In this document: one piece after another, positions 8,676 through 16,932 of the stretch
How positions within the stretch are numbered: position 1 is the first letter of the stretch
How the letters are laid out: every line of letters starts with the position of its first letter
Assembly: GCF_900537995.1 (NCBI RefSeq)
Contig: NZ_LR027880.1
Span: 3,170,001-3,234,000 of the forward strand
DNA from: Roseburia intestinalis L1-82
GTDB lineage: Bacteria; Bacillota; Clostridia; Lachnospirales; Lachnospiraceae
DNA length: 64,000 nt
Reading direction: 5' to 3'
Translations under genes and position numbers: made by a program
Notes under the pieces: model-generated
What the model saw: the letters and a program-made list of their open reading frames with translations, nothing else
What the model was told of the DNA's origin: nothing
Databases searched by the model: none

Positions 8676-11600
8676 TTATTCACCGTCCGGATTTTTTCCC
8701 GGCTCTCCAATCTCTTCCCGGATATGTGCAAGGATCTCCTCACTGCTGTCAAATTTTTCAAACTGCTGATAGGAAAATCCCGGCATGCGTACATCAAATC
8801 CGCAGATCGTGTGATATGGACAGTAATCGCAGCCGCTCCTGTCTCCTAACAGGTAAGGTTTTACCGCCACATTTCCGGCAAAGATCTCTTTTCCCACATG
8901 CTCAATCTTCTTTCGCACATAATGGGACATCAGTCCAAACTCATAGGTGCTCGCCGTCTTAGATGTCGCCTTTAAGGAGCCGTCCGCTTTTAAGGCTACC
9001 GGGATCACTGTCGATGTGCCTGAAAAATCAGTATCCATCGCACCATAGATTTCCGGATCTTCATTGACCAGACCTGCCACTTTAAGCTGTTCTAGAATAC
9101 TCCGTCTGATCTCCTCCTCGGACTCTTGACCATCCGCATCCACCATCGGATCTGTGATGTGATAATAAAAAATACCTGCAGGTTCCGTATCTTTTCCCTT
9201 ATATTTTTTCTTTGTGAGTTCCAGTGCCGCATTCATGTAGACGACAAGCTGGAGCTGCAGTCCATAATAAAAATTTAAAAGTGAAAAAGTGGTGTTGCCC
9301 GATTTATAATCAATGATTTTTACATAGACCTTATCGTCTGTCTCGTAAGTATCAACGCGGTCGATCCTGCCGCGCAGACGCATTTTTTCATCTTCACCCA
9401 GTTGAAACTGCACCGCATCCAGTCGCTCGGCGCGCGAAAATGACACCTCAAAACCGCTCGGCACAAACTTTCCTTTCCGCACCTGTAACATCAGTGCCCA
9501 GATCGTCCGTTTTGCCGTTGCCTCCATCCGCTTTAACAGGTAACTGTTTCTTGCGTCCTCGAATACGTCCCCGATCCCGCTGCCTGCGATCGCATCTTCC
9601 ATGCTCTGGGAAAGCAGGGCTTCCTGCGCTTTCTCCGGGATATCAAACCAGGTATAATCCGACAGCTCTATGCCCTTTGCAAAACGCTCTAACACATCAT
9701 GATAAATATTTCCCATATCCACACTCGCAAACTGCTGCAGTTCCCGTTCTTTAAGCCGCAGTCCATAACTTAAATAATGAGCAAACGCACAGGCAGCAAA
9801 CTGTTCGAGCCTTGTCACGCTGTTTTCTAAGGTATTCCCATATAAAGCTTTCGTGACTGCCTTGCTGATCGCATCATCTTTATGGGCGCCAAACGCCGCA
9901 TCAAAAAGCTGCATTACTTTTTCCCGTTCACCCTCATCCGACAGGTACCATGCCAAAAGTGCAGTCCATGCCTCTTCATCCTCCACCGGTTTTGTCAGCC
10001 CTTCCATCAGAAACGGCAGGGCACTTTCCGCAGTCAGTGCACCTTCTAATGTCTCCTCCTCGGACGGTTCTTCCACCGCAAGCTGTGGGAACAGTTTTAA
10101 GAGTGTCCCGATCAGATACGAACGCCGCAGTGCTTTTCCATCGGAGTTGACGCGGCAGAATGTTACATACAGCCGCTCGGACGGTTTTGTCATATTTAAA
10201 TACAGGTAAAACTTCTGGATAAATACTTTTTCCCTTGCGCCCGGCGCCAGTTCCAGGTGATATTCTGCCATCTTTTCACGCTCAAACTGGGAAATAATGC
10301 CACCCTGATTCCCTGCTTTCGGCACAACTCCGTCGTTGACACCGACAAAAAATAAGATTTTTACATGGTTCAGACGGGTTCTCTCGATATCCCCGACTGT
10401 CACCGTGTCGTTGCCCGGCGGGATAATACCGACTTTTGCCGCCTCAAATCCGGCATCTAAGATATCACTGTATTCCCGGATCGTCATCGTCTCATCGCCA
10501 AGCAGGGACGTCACTTTGTCGAGCAGATCCATCACAATTTTATAGATCTGGTCATATTCCTTTGCCCGCGCCTGATTGCCATGCGCCTCGAAAAAGTTTC
10601 CACGCTCCTTTAATAACTGCTCCATGTCAAGCCGTCTGATCAGACTGTATAACTCATAGGTCTGTGTGCTGACCGTATTGTCTTTTCCACGGAATGCCTC
10701 AAGCAGCGGCTTAAAATTCTCATAAACCGCCTCACGGATCTCATTTAACCGTGCCATATCCTCCAATGTCCCATCCGGCATTACAAACGTCCACGGTCTG
10801 CTCCAGCGGGATGCACCGCGGATGCCCCGTGCGAGGACATAATTTTCCAGGCGGTCGATCTCCTGTTCTGTAAGTCCATGGGATCCTGTTTCCGGCTGCT
10901 GCGTCAAATCTTCCGTTGCAGCCGGATCTGGCTCCTTGTCGGAATTTTTTGCCTCGGTCACGACTCTCGATGCAAGCCCGCACCGCAAAAACCGGAACAC
11001 ACTTTCATAAGAAAAATCATATTCGATCATCTCTAAGATCGCCCGGATACACTCGATAAACGGGTGGAACAAAATATTTTTCGTCTGATCAATAAAGTAC
11101 GGGATATGGTACTGCTCAAAGATCTCCGGCACATAATTGCCATACTGCTGCACATCCCCTGTCACGACTGCGATATCCCGGTAACGGTAACCATTCTCCC
11201 TCGTCAGGCGCACGATCTCGCGGGCAGCAAATTTTAATTCTTCCCTCGGATTTTTCAGGGACGTGATGCGGATATGCTGCATAGATTGTTCCGGTGCTTT
11301 GTATCTGTAGCTTCCCGCTCCCGGACGAAAGAGATTCTGCTCCATAAAATAAAGGTCGGCAGCATTGGCATAGCGCCTCTGTTTTCCGGTCGGCAGTACC
11401 AACGGCTCCTCCACCGGAACTTTGCACAGTTCTGCCACTTTCAGTAGCGACGCCACCGTTTTTTTACTCATGGCAAAAAGTTCATGTACACCCCTGCACT
11501 GGTAAAAATCTTCCCTGACATCCATCGTGACAGACACGCTGACCTTCTTTGCCAGCACGAGCAGTTTTTCCATCAGACGGTTCTGGATCGGTGTAAATCC

Positions 11601-12215
11601 GGTAAACTCGTCCAACACGATCACACTATTACGAAGCAGTTCGGACTCTTCTGCCACATCATAAAGAAGCTCTAACACTTCCTCTGCCGTGATATATCTG
11701 CCCTTTAAATACTCCGTAAATCCCTGATACATCGTGAGGACATCCTTCATTTTTAAGCGCAGTCCCTCCCCAAGCGGTTCTTTCTCCAAAAACTCTGCCA
11801 GCGCATCCGGACGGACATTATACTGCATCAGCTCTGAGATCAGGGATTTTACCTCGCCGACATATCCCATCTTATTCATATTCGCACCAAGCACTTTCAG
11901 TTCTGCTTTTTTCTGTTCTGCCACCTTGCGCAGTACAAGATTTTTTCCGGTCTCTTCCAGCACAACCACATTTTGTTTTCCAAGATCATCAAAGACGCGG
12001 TATGCGAGTCTTGCAAAACTGAGCACATCCACGTTCATGATTGCATGCTGTTTTTGCCTCTCGACCAGTTCCCGCTGTGTCTGCATGGTAAACTGTTCCG
12101 GCACAATGATTAAAAACTGCTGCTCTTTATTTTCTTTCGCCTGTTTCAGCACGGAATCATACAGAAAATCCGATTTTCCGCTGCCCGAATTGCCAAATAT
12201 AAATTGTAGGGACAT
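8676..12215 (-). CDS. addB: AddB helicase-nuclease subunit
   Basis: 1179 residues, full length. It has an N-terminal P-loop GNSGSGKSDFLYDS (residues about 8-21), an inactive-helicase middle region, and the C-terminal nuclease segment with VKIIDYKSGN. The four-cysteine iron-sulfur staple is visible: one Cys in the CAFAHYLSYG segment and three in the C-terminal CDYCPYHTICGF. AddB is the second subunit of the AddAB double-strand break resection enzyme and carries the second nuclease site. The start is preceded by AGGAG with 7-base spacing. It is the first gene of a minus-strand run reaching the start of the window. Confidence 0.97.
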   Translation of the reverse strand: MSLQFIFGNSGSGKSDFLYDSVLKQAKENKEQQFLIIVPEQFTMQTQRELVERQKQHAIMNVDVLSFARLAYRVFDDLGKQNVVVLEETGKNLVLRKVAEQKKAELKVLGANMNKMGYVGEVKSLISELMQYNVRPDALAEFLEKEPLGEGLRLKMKDVLTMYQGFTEYLKGRYITAEEVLELLYDVAEESELLRNSVIVLDEFTGFTPIQNRLMEKLLVLAKKVSVSVTMDVREDFYQCRGVHELFAMSKKTVASLLKVAELCKVPVEEPLVLPTGKQRRYANAADLYFMEQNLFRPGAGSYRYKAPEQSMQHIRITSLKNPREELKFAAREIVRLTRENGYRYRDIAVVTGDVQQYGNYVPEIFEQYHIPYFIDQTKNILFHPFIECIRAILEMIEYDFSYESVFRFLRCGLASRVVTEAKNSDKEPDPAATEDLTQQPETGSHGLTEQEIDRLENYVLARGIRGASRWSRPWTFVMPDGTLEDMARLNEIREAVYENFKPLLEAFRGKDNTVSTQTYELYSLIRRLDMEQLLKERGNFFEAHGNQARAKEYDQIYKIVMDLLDKVTSLLGDETMTIREYSDILDAGFEAAKVGIIPPGNDTVTVGDIERTRLNHVKILFFVGVNDGVVPKAGNQGGIISQFEREKMAEYHLELAPGAREKVFIQKFYLYLNMTKPSERLYVTFCRVNSDGKALRRSYLIGTLLKLFPQLAVEEPSEEETLEGALTAESALPFLMEGLTKPVEDEEAWTALLAWYLSDEGEREKVMQLFDAAFGAHKDDAISKAVTKALYGNTLENSVTRLEQFAACAFAHYLSYGLRLKERELQQFASVDMGNIYHDVLERFAKGIELSDYTWFDIPEKAQEALLSQSMEDAIAGSGIGDVFEDARNSYLLKRMEATAKRTIWALMLQVRKGKFVPSGFEVSFSRAERLDAVQFQLGEDEKMRLRGRIDRVDTYETDDKVYVKIIDYKSGNTTFSLLNFYYGLQLQLVVYMNAALELTKKKYKGKDTEPAGIFYYHITDPMVDADGQESEEEIRRSILEQLKVAGLVNEDPEIYGAMDTDFSGTSTVIPVALKADGSLKATSKTASTYEFGLMSHYVRKKIEHVGKEIFAGNVAVKPYLLGDRSGCDYCPYHTICGFDVRMPGFSYQQFEKFDSSEEILAHIREEIGEPGKNPDGE

Positions 12216-12646
12216 CTGTTTTCTCCTGAAAATTCAATCTTAAAATATTGTATCACACATTATTTCTTTTGAAAAATGTTATCCTGCGGGTTGGAGTCAA
12301 ATAGTGCATTTAAACTTCTTGATTGACAAATTTTTCACACCCGAATCCTGTAATAAAAGAAATGCCGTCAAAAACATCAGCAATTACCACAGACATTCCG
12401 ATATCTGCGACCAGATAATATACCATAAACGGCACCAGTATGTCATTGAGACCATTCCCGCAATCATTGCCCTCTTTTTCTTCTCTCTTTCCATTTCCTG
12501 CCCCTTTCTGCTCTGTCATTCTATTTTGCATGTTAGTCTATTCTAACTCTTTTGTCAATTCAGGAAATTTCCACTGTCATATCATGTATCAGAGAGAATT
12601 TGCACCTGCCAGGTTAATTGCCCTTTGCCGGACGCACAACTGAAAG
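12216..12646. other. intergenic gap with a possible small decayed ORF
   Basis: About 430 bp between addB and the acetyltransferase. Minus-strand positions 12531-12310 stay open for 73 codons and include a hydrophobic segment (ILVPFMVYYLVADIGMSVVI). The best promoter match on that strand is TTGACA at about 12554-12549 and TAACAT, 17 bp apart, just before the ORF. A better-placed ribosome site (AAAGGGG) leads instead to an ATG in another frame that stops after about 36 codons. This could be a small membrane protein with a frameshift, or chance. No family is recognised. The addB leader occupies the first 85 bp. Confidence 0.35.
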
Positions 12647-13138
12647 TTATGAAGCAGTCCAATGATATGCAATTCTTGGTGTTCCATTTTTAACATATAT
12701 AATACCGCATTTCATAAAACCATTCTTTTCCATCAGCTTTTGCATGATTTGATTATCCGCATGGGTATCTGCCCTGATATTTTGAGAAATATTTTTACAA
12801 TAATTTAAAACACACTGAAACAAACCATGCACCTGACCATCCCCAGCAAGTCTGTGAATAGTAAGATAAGGCTCTTCATTCAGCCAATTCCCATTCTCAA
12901 TATGCTTATAAGTAGGTTCTGCACCTTTAAACAATGCAAATACCCCATGTATCCCATCTTTGTCATATATTACCCTGCATACATTCTGACAAATATCAGA
13001 TTTTATTAGCTCTGCATCCGGATAAAAATGCCCCCATTGTGCAGGATTTCCGGACTTTATCATATAATCCTGTGCATATTTATAAATTTTCATAATCTGT
13101 TCAAAATCTGCCATATCAGCATTTTTCACATTCAGCAT
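12647..13138 (-). CDS. GNAT-family N-acetyltransferase
   Basis: 163 residues. The fold elements of a GNAT enzyme are readable: N-terminal strand/helix DMADFEQIMKIYKYAQDYMI, a central PYLTIHRLAGDGQVHGLFQ corresponding to the acetyl-CoA binding strand-turn-helix, and a C-terminal RADTHADNQIMQKLMEKNGF, the typical 'neighbour plus later strand' pattern of the family. The substrate is unknown. A GGAGG lies 12 bases before the ATG, a wide spacing. It stands alone between the addB run and the repeat-bearing lipoprotein. Confidence 0.8.
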   Translation of the reverse strand: MLNVKNADMADFEQIMKIYKYAQDYMIKSGNPAQWGHFYPDAELIKSDICQNVCRVIYDKDGIHGVFALFKGAEPTYKHIENGNWLNEEPYLTIHRLAGDGQVHGLFQCVLNYCKNISQNIRADTHADNQIMQKLMEKNGFMKCGIIYVKNGTPRIAYHWTAS

Positions 13139-13236
13139 ATATTTTATTCACCTCCGCAACTGCCGATTTACGAGTTTCATGATTCTTTGTCTGTTATATC
13201 GCTGAATCATTACAAACAACATATCAAACAATGCTG

Positions 13237-14247
13237 TCAAAATGCAAACGGAAAATTGACCTCCTCTCCTGCAGAAAAAACAGCCTCTCCTGATGTCTCT
13301 GTAACCTTGAAACTTGCGCCATCCCATCCGTTGATTTTAATGGTTCCTTTTACACTTCCGTCATCTGATGTGAAAGCCAGCTCCCCGTTTCCATTGTCAA
13401 CAAATGTTCCTTTTGTTTCTCCCTCTCTGTAAATGGAGATAAGCGCTTCATCCTCTCCTTCCAGCCCCTGTCTGGTGATCAGGGAACTGTATACGCTGCC
13501 AGTCCCCTGATTGTCCACAAACAGACCGTACTTTGCTGATTTTTCCGGCATAACAAAGGATTCCCCCTTTATCTTTGCCAGCTCATTTGCAATAACATAA
13601 GCCCTGTTCTTCGTGATCTCCTCCAGATAAGAATTCTGAAGAAGCGGATACATACTGCCGTTTTCTTCGTAAGATCCAATGTGAAGCAAGGTCACTTCTT
13701 CCTTCATAGCGATCCAGTTTCTCTGTTCTGCAAGGATCTTCTCCTTTGTCTGCGGATCTGCCAGATCACTGAATCTGCTCCAAAGGTTATTTAATTCCGT
13801 ATCCCATATGTCGAAAAACCATCTGGATGACAGATTCATTTCTGTCTGTGTCTGGGCTGCCTGCGCCAGCGGCGTATATTTCTTTACGATGTTCTCAATA
13901 TTCTCCAATTCGTCCTGCAGTGATGCGGAACCTGATACCACATTGTCAACATCCGCTTTGATGTCCTCCGAATAGTCATAAGTAAAATCCGTTTCTTCAT
14001 TTAATACGACGTCATTGTATTCTGTACTTTCTGTACTTTCTGTATTTTCTGTGCTTTCTGTGTCTTCTGTGCTTTCTGTGTCTTCTGTGCTTTCTGTGTC
14101 TTCTGTGTTTTCAAAACTGACCGAATCTTCCACCTGGGAAGATTCGCTTTCTATTCCTGTATTATTATTTTTTACTCCTTCTTTGCCACATCCGGCACAA
14201 AGTCCGGTCATTAATATTAATATCATGCTGTAAATTCTTTTTTTCAT
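13237..14247 (-). CDS. lipoprotein with acidic TES/TED repeat and LprI-like domain
   Basis: 336 residues. The signal MKKRIYSMILILMTGLCAGC places the lipidated Cys at residue 20. A low-complexity Thr-Glu-Ser/Asp linker (residues about 45-78) is encoded by a 9-bp DNA tandem repeat. A segment around 140-195, with WFFDIWDTELNNLWSRF and KILAEQRNWIAMKEE, resembles the lysozyme-inhibitor LprI N-terminal/DUF1311 domain. The C-terminal third is a beta-rich domain (FVDNGNGELAFTSDDG, GTIKINGWDG). It is probably a surface-anchored protein on a flexible stalk; the role is not known. The ribosome site is weak. Confidence 0.7.
   Translation of the reverse strand: MKKRIYSMILILMTGLCAGCGKEGVKNNNTGIESESSQVEDSVSFENTEDTESTEDTESTEDTESTENTESTESTEYNDVVLNEETDFTYDYSEDIKADVDNVVSGSASLQDELENIENIVKKYTPLAQAAQTQTEMNLSSRWFFDIWDTELNNLWSRFSDLADPQTKEKILAEQRNWIAMKEEVTLLHIGSYEENGSMYPLLQNSYLEEITKNRAYVIANELAKIKGESFVMPEKSAKYGLFVDNQGTGSVYSSLITRQGLEGEDEALISIYREGETKGTFVDNGNGELAFTSDDGSVKGTIKINGWDGASFKVTETSGEAVFSAGEEVNFPFAF
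14017..14112 (-). repeat. in-frame 9-bp tandem repeat inside lipoprotein gene
   Basis: On the plus strand the unit is close to TGTNYTTTC, repeated about ten times. Three copies of the 18-bp double unit GTGCTTTCTGTGTCTTCT run back to back from 14051 to 14104. Each 9-bp unit encodes three residues (TES, TED or TEN on the minus strand), so changes in copy number would lengthen or shorten the stalk without shifting frame. Confidence 0.85.
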
Positions 14248-14882
14248 GTGTTTATACTCTCTACTTTCTGATTCATTGGGTGTTCTTTCCAGTTTTCTCT
14301 ATCAGCAATTATAAATGAACATGAGAAAAAATACCAGCGGCCCCGTGAAACTTTGCATAAATAAAAAAGCAATACCTGAATTTAAAATAAACTCAAATAC
14401 TGCTCATGAAACATCTAATATTGTATCTTTTTAGCCGAGGTATAACATTTCTCTCTATATTTAACCAAACTTGAAGTTACACTGCCATTTCCCATAATAA
14501 TGATGAAACAAAAGGTTGAAACAAGAACATAATAACTACGACAGAACTGCATATTACATAAAAGTCACTCATTTTTGAATTTAGCAATACTCTTTTTTTT
14601 AACTACCTGTTATCCAGCGTGCAATAAAATATCTGATTATAGTCCCAACCGTATTTGTAATAATATCGTTTATATCTGTGGTTTTAAAGGTAATAATGTG
14701 ATGTATTAAGAACAGATGAAGATTTGTTTAAATCTTACCGAACGGACAGCGTCAAATAACTTCCCATCTGACTGATCACTTTCAAATATCAGAATAATTT
14801 ATCTCATTTTCCATATTAAAATTCCAAACTATCCACATTTAACAGAAAATACTTCATACCCATAATTACAAAGTGCTTAACT
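14248..14882. other. AT-rich gap without recognisable gene
   Basis: About 635 bp of AT-rich sequence with no convincing ORF, repeat or terminator on either strand. It separates the repeat-bearing lipoprotein from the insertion-element debris and probably holds the lipoprotein promoter, but I could not pick a clear one. Confidence 0.5.
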
Positions 14883-15125
14883 TTACATTCCCATTTCTTC
14901 TATCTCTTTTAACATAAATTCTTCGAGTTTCTTCTTGTCAGGCAAATGTAACATATACGTTGAAACAAATAACTGGTTATCCATTCCAGATAAGGCATAT
15001 TCTACCATCTGAGAACCTTTATCTGTACAAAGCAGTATTCCTACTGGAGGATTATCTCCCTCTATCATCTCATTTTTCTTATAATATCCTACATAAGCAT
15101 TAAGCTGCCCTAAGACTATTATAAA
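14883..15125 (-). pseudogene. C-terminal remnant of a DUF1016/PDDEXK (YhcG-like) nuclease
   Basis: The readable part begins at FIIVLGQLNAYVGYYKKNEM and continues through DNPPVGILLCTDKGSQMVEYAL and YMLHLPDKKKLEEF to a stop at 14883. This is the conserved tail of the YhcG/DUF1016 family of PD-(D/E)XK nuclease domain proteins, many of which sit in restriction or defence islands. The N-terminal three quarters, including the rest of the nuclease core, are missing. The sequence immediately upstream is an imperfect palindrome and then the 134-bp repeat element, so an insertion or deletion removed the front of the gene. An open frame starts artificially at 15197 inside the repeat. Confidence 0.75.
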
Positions 15126-15126
15126 T

Positions 15127-15167
15127 TCGCATAGACACAGTATACCACAGCTCATGTATCTATGCGA
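15127..15167. repeat. 41-bp imperfect palindrome
   Basis: Arms TCGCATAGA (15127-15135) and TCTATGCGA (15159-15167) are exact inverted repeats of 9 bp, extended by three more pairs after one mismatch. The plus-strand right side is followed by a T-rich run, so it could end transcription on that strand. The minus-strand centre contains TGGTATACTG, which looks like an extended -10 element. It marks the junction with the DUF1016 remnant and may be the end of a lost element. Confidence 0.6.
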
Positions 15168-15185
15168 TTTCTTTTTTATTGTTTT

Positions 15186-15319
15186 GTTACTGTTCACAGG
15201 TAGGCATTTTCTGAACTGAAAATGCCGTATGATACAGTGGTGGTAGCAGATTTTGCCGATTTGGAATGCGAAGCATCGGCAAAATCCGTTACTGGAACGA
15301 GGTACGAGTGAACAGTAAC
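15186..15319. repeat. 134-bp structured repeat element interrupting the IS200-type transposase
   Basis: The outer ends are perfect 12-bp inverted repeats, GTTACTGTTCAC (15186-15197) and GTGAACAGTAAC (15308-15319). Inside are two further perfect hairpins: 9-bp arms 15203-15211/15218-15226 with a six-base loop, and 11-bp arms 15250-15260/15275-15285. The element begins exactly after codon 89 of the transposase. No clear target duplication is visible. A sequence with the same start and end motif occurs again at 55461-55495. It behaves like a MITE-like or other palindromic dispersed repeat; the family is not recognised. Confidence 0.7.
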
Positions 15320-15586
15320 GTTTGCGTGCTTATCATATATCATTAGTGCACTTTTTCCTTTTAAATATCCCATAAACTGTGATATACTATATTTCGGTGG
15401 AATACTTACCAACATATGGATATGATCTGGCATTAAGTGTCCTTCTATTATTTCCACACCTTTATACTTACACAATGCTTTGATAATATCTCTGATATCT
15501 TCTTTGTACTGATTGTATATTACTTTTCTTCTGTATTTTGGTGTGAATACAATATGATATTTGCACATCCATTTTGTATGTGCCAT
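15320..15586 (-). pseudogene. tnpA: IS200/IS605-family TnpA transposase, truncated
   Basis: The first 89 residues of a Y1/HUH transposase, starting MAHTKWMCKYHIVFTPKYRR at 15586. The HUH metal-binding motif is present in LMPDHIHMLV (residues 51-60). The normal protein is about 135-155 residues; here the reading is interrupted at codon 89 by the 134-bp repeat, so the C-terminal helix with the catalytic tyrosine is gone. The open frame that continues to 15194 translates the repeat, not transposase. The element should be unable to move by itself. Further upstream ATG codons run through a hairpin and are unlikely starts. Confidence 0.88.
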
Positions 15587-15626
15587 AGAATTTGTTTGAT
15601 TTTTTTGTATAACAAATTTGTTGCAC

Positions 15627-15684
15627 CACCCGCATAGCAGGTGGTTTATTGTTTCGCACATCTCCATTTCTCCGTTGGGAGAAA
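15627..15684. mobile_element. left-end hairpins of the IS200-type element
   Basis: Just upstream of tnpA, two stable hairpins are seen. One is at about 15628-15646 with 8-bp arms (CCACCCGC and the matching GCAGGTGG, one G-T pair). The other is near 15666-15684 with 7-bp arms TTTCTCC/GGAGAAA and a four-base loop. IS200-type elements carry subterminal hairpins in this position that are recognised by TnpA and that limit transcription and translation of the transposase. The exact cleavage site cannot be set from sequence alone. Confidence 0.5.
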
Positions 15685-15719
15685 CTCCGATGCACTCAAC
15701 AGGCTAAAGCCCATAACGA

Positions 15720-15745
15720 AAAGAAGTTCCTGCAGGAACTTCTTT
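15720..15745. repeat. 26-bp perfect palindrome
   Basis: A perfect inverted repeat centred on CTGCAG, with 13-base arms and no loop (AAAGAAGTTCCTG and its complement). It lies outside the IS200-type hairpins and 163 bp below the end of the serine hydrolase gene. It could be an intrinsic terminator for that gene or the outer end of the insertion element; the lack of a long T-run makes the terminator reading moderate at best. Confidence 0.6.
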
Positions 15746-15908
15746 CACCACAAATCATATTCATATTTTCGAGGGCAGTCCGGTTAACAAAATTTTCAAA
15801 ATAGGGGTACAAACTCCTTTCCAAGTCCAGCACCCCCTTGATTTTCAGGCATTTCAGACAAAAGTGCGGATTCTGGGCAAATTATAGCATATTGTTGCAA
15901 GTCTATTC

Positions 15909-16826
15909 TTACAATTCCATCAGAAAATGTTCATGCAGCGCACGTTTCACCTGATCGAAATTACCTCGCTCCGGACATTGGATGGAAACAACCAATCCCT
16001 TCTCTGGGAGAATCGTTGTAATCTGTCCGAATGCGCCATCAGCACGATAGGATCCTGGATATGGACTGATCCAGAACTGATAGCCATATCCTACATGCCA
16101 GAGATCTGCAGATGGCTCGAAGGTAAATTTCGGGGTGGACACCTCCTGCACCCAGTCCCTGCTGACAATCTGCTCGCCCTTCCAGTTACCCTCAGCCAGA
16201 TAGAGCTGTCCCAGTTTCATCATCTCGGTACAAGTCAGATACATACCTCCGCCGCCATTCGGATGTCCCTGTGGATCATGCTCCCAGAGCGGCCATCCCA
16301 TATCAAGGGGCTGGAATACCTTCTCATACAGATACTCTCCCATCCGCTTGCCAACGGCCCGTTCTACCATATGAGCAGCCAGAATACTGTCGGCAGAGGA
16401 ATAGCAGAATGCACTGCCTGGCTCCACAGGAACCGGCTGTGCCATCATATATTTCTCATAATCCGGTGCGCCGATGCCCGGACGTCTGTCCGCATTCATC
16501 AGAAGTGCCTTACCAAAGCCACTGGACATGCAGAGCAGATGTTTCAACTGAATCTTCTCCAGATTTGGATCCGGATTTGAAGGAAGTTTATCTTTAAACA
16601 CTTCCGCCACATGATCTTCCAGGCTTAGTTTTCCCTCTTCCATTGCGAGTCCAACTGCTGTTACCGTAAAACTCTTGGTATGTGAATAAATATTTCTCGG
16701 TGCATTTGCTGCGTAGTGCATCTCACAGAGTACCTTGTTCTCATCTCCGACACTGATAGCTTCCAGCGGCAGATTGTGGTTGCTGGCATAACGATGAAAT
16801 TCCAAAAACTTCTCTTCCAGTAACAT
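15909..16826 (-). CDS. serine hydrolase of the beta-lactamase/CubicO group
   Basis: 305 residues. The class C beta-lactamase-like motifs are present: SHTK (S-x-x-K, catalytic Ser and Lys) at about residues 48-51 and YSSADS (Y-x-S) at about 142. A late GAFGQ segment stands where the third motif is expected. No signal peptide is seen, so it should be cytoplasmic. Such enzymes act as esterases, D-aminopeptidases or amidases; the substrate here is unknown. It lies 106 bp downstream of the GH172-type gene, pointing to a two-gene unit, perhaps for glycoside or ester processing. Confidence 0.85.
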   Translation of the reverse strand: MLLEEKFLEFHRYASNHNLPLEAISVGDENKVLCEMHYAANAPRNIYSHTKSFTVTAVGLAMEEGKLSLEDHVAEVFKDKLPSNPDPNLEKIQLKHLLCMSSGFGKALLMNADRRPGIGAPDYEKYMMAQPVPVEPGSAFCYSSADSILAAHMVERAVGKRMGEYLYEKVFQPLDMGWPLWEHDPQGHPNGGGGMYLTCTEMMKLGQLYLAEGNWKGEQIVSRDWVQEVSTPKFTFEPSADLWHVGYGYQFWISPYPGSYRADGAFGQITTILPEKGLVVSIQCPERGNFDQVKRALHEHFLMEL

Positions 16827-16855
16827 AATACCTCTATCCTTTCCGGCAAATCTCT

Positions 16856-16917
16856 GATGTCAGTCCGATATAACCGATGCGACGTGTCGCAAGGTTAAAA
16901 CCAATCTATCTGACATC
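16856..16917. repeat. nested hairpin between the glycosidase and hydrolase genes
   Basis: Outer arms GATGTCAG (16856-16863) and CTGACATC (16910-16917) enclose TAACC/GGTTA and an inner GCGAC/GTCGC. The three nested stems nearly fill the 106-bp gap between two co-oriented genes. There is no T-run, so it is not a plain terminator. It may be an RNA processing or attenuation element, or an inserted palindromic repeat. Confidence 0.5.
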
Positions 16918-16932
16918 TCCAATCTGGTTCTA

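Noticed and set aside
4474..12243. Many long open frames on the plus strand opposite addA, addB and maf
   Set aside because: They lie fully within strongly supported minus-strand genes and show Ser/Pro/Phe-rich shadow composition without motifs or ribosome sites.
14017..14112. CRISPR-like short repeats
   Set aside because: The 9- and 18-bp units are contiguous, without spacers, and code for a Thr/Glu linker.
14883..15197. A 104-residue intact protein
   Set aside because: Its first 24 residues come from the repeat element and palindrome; only the later part is a family tail, so it is treated as a pseudogene.
15194..15667. A 157-codon frame presented as one transposase
   Set aside because: Residues before the ATG at 15586 run through the IS hairpins, and residues after codon 89 are a translation of the inserted palindromic repeat.
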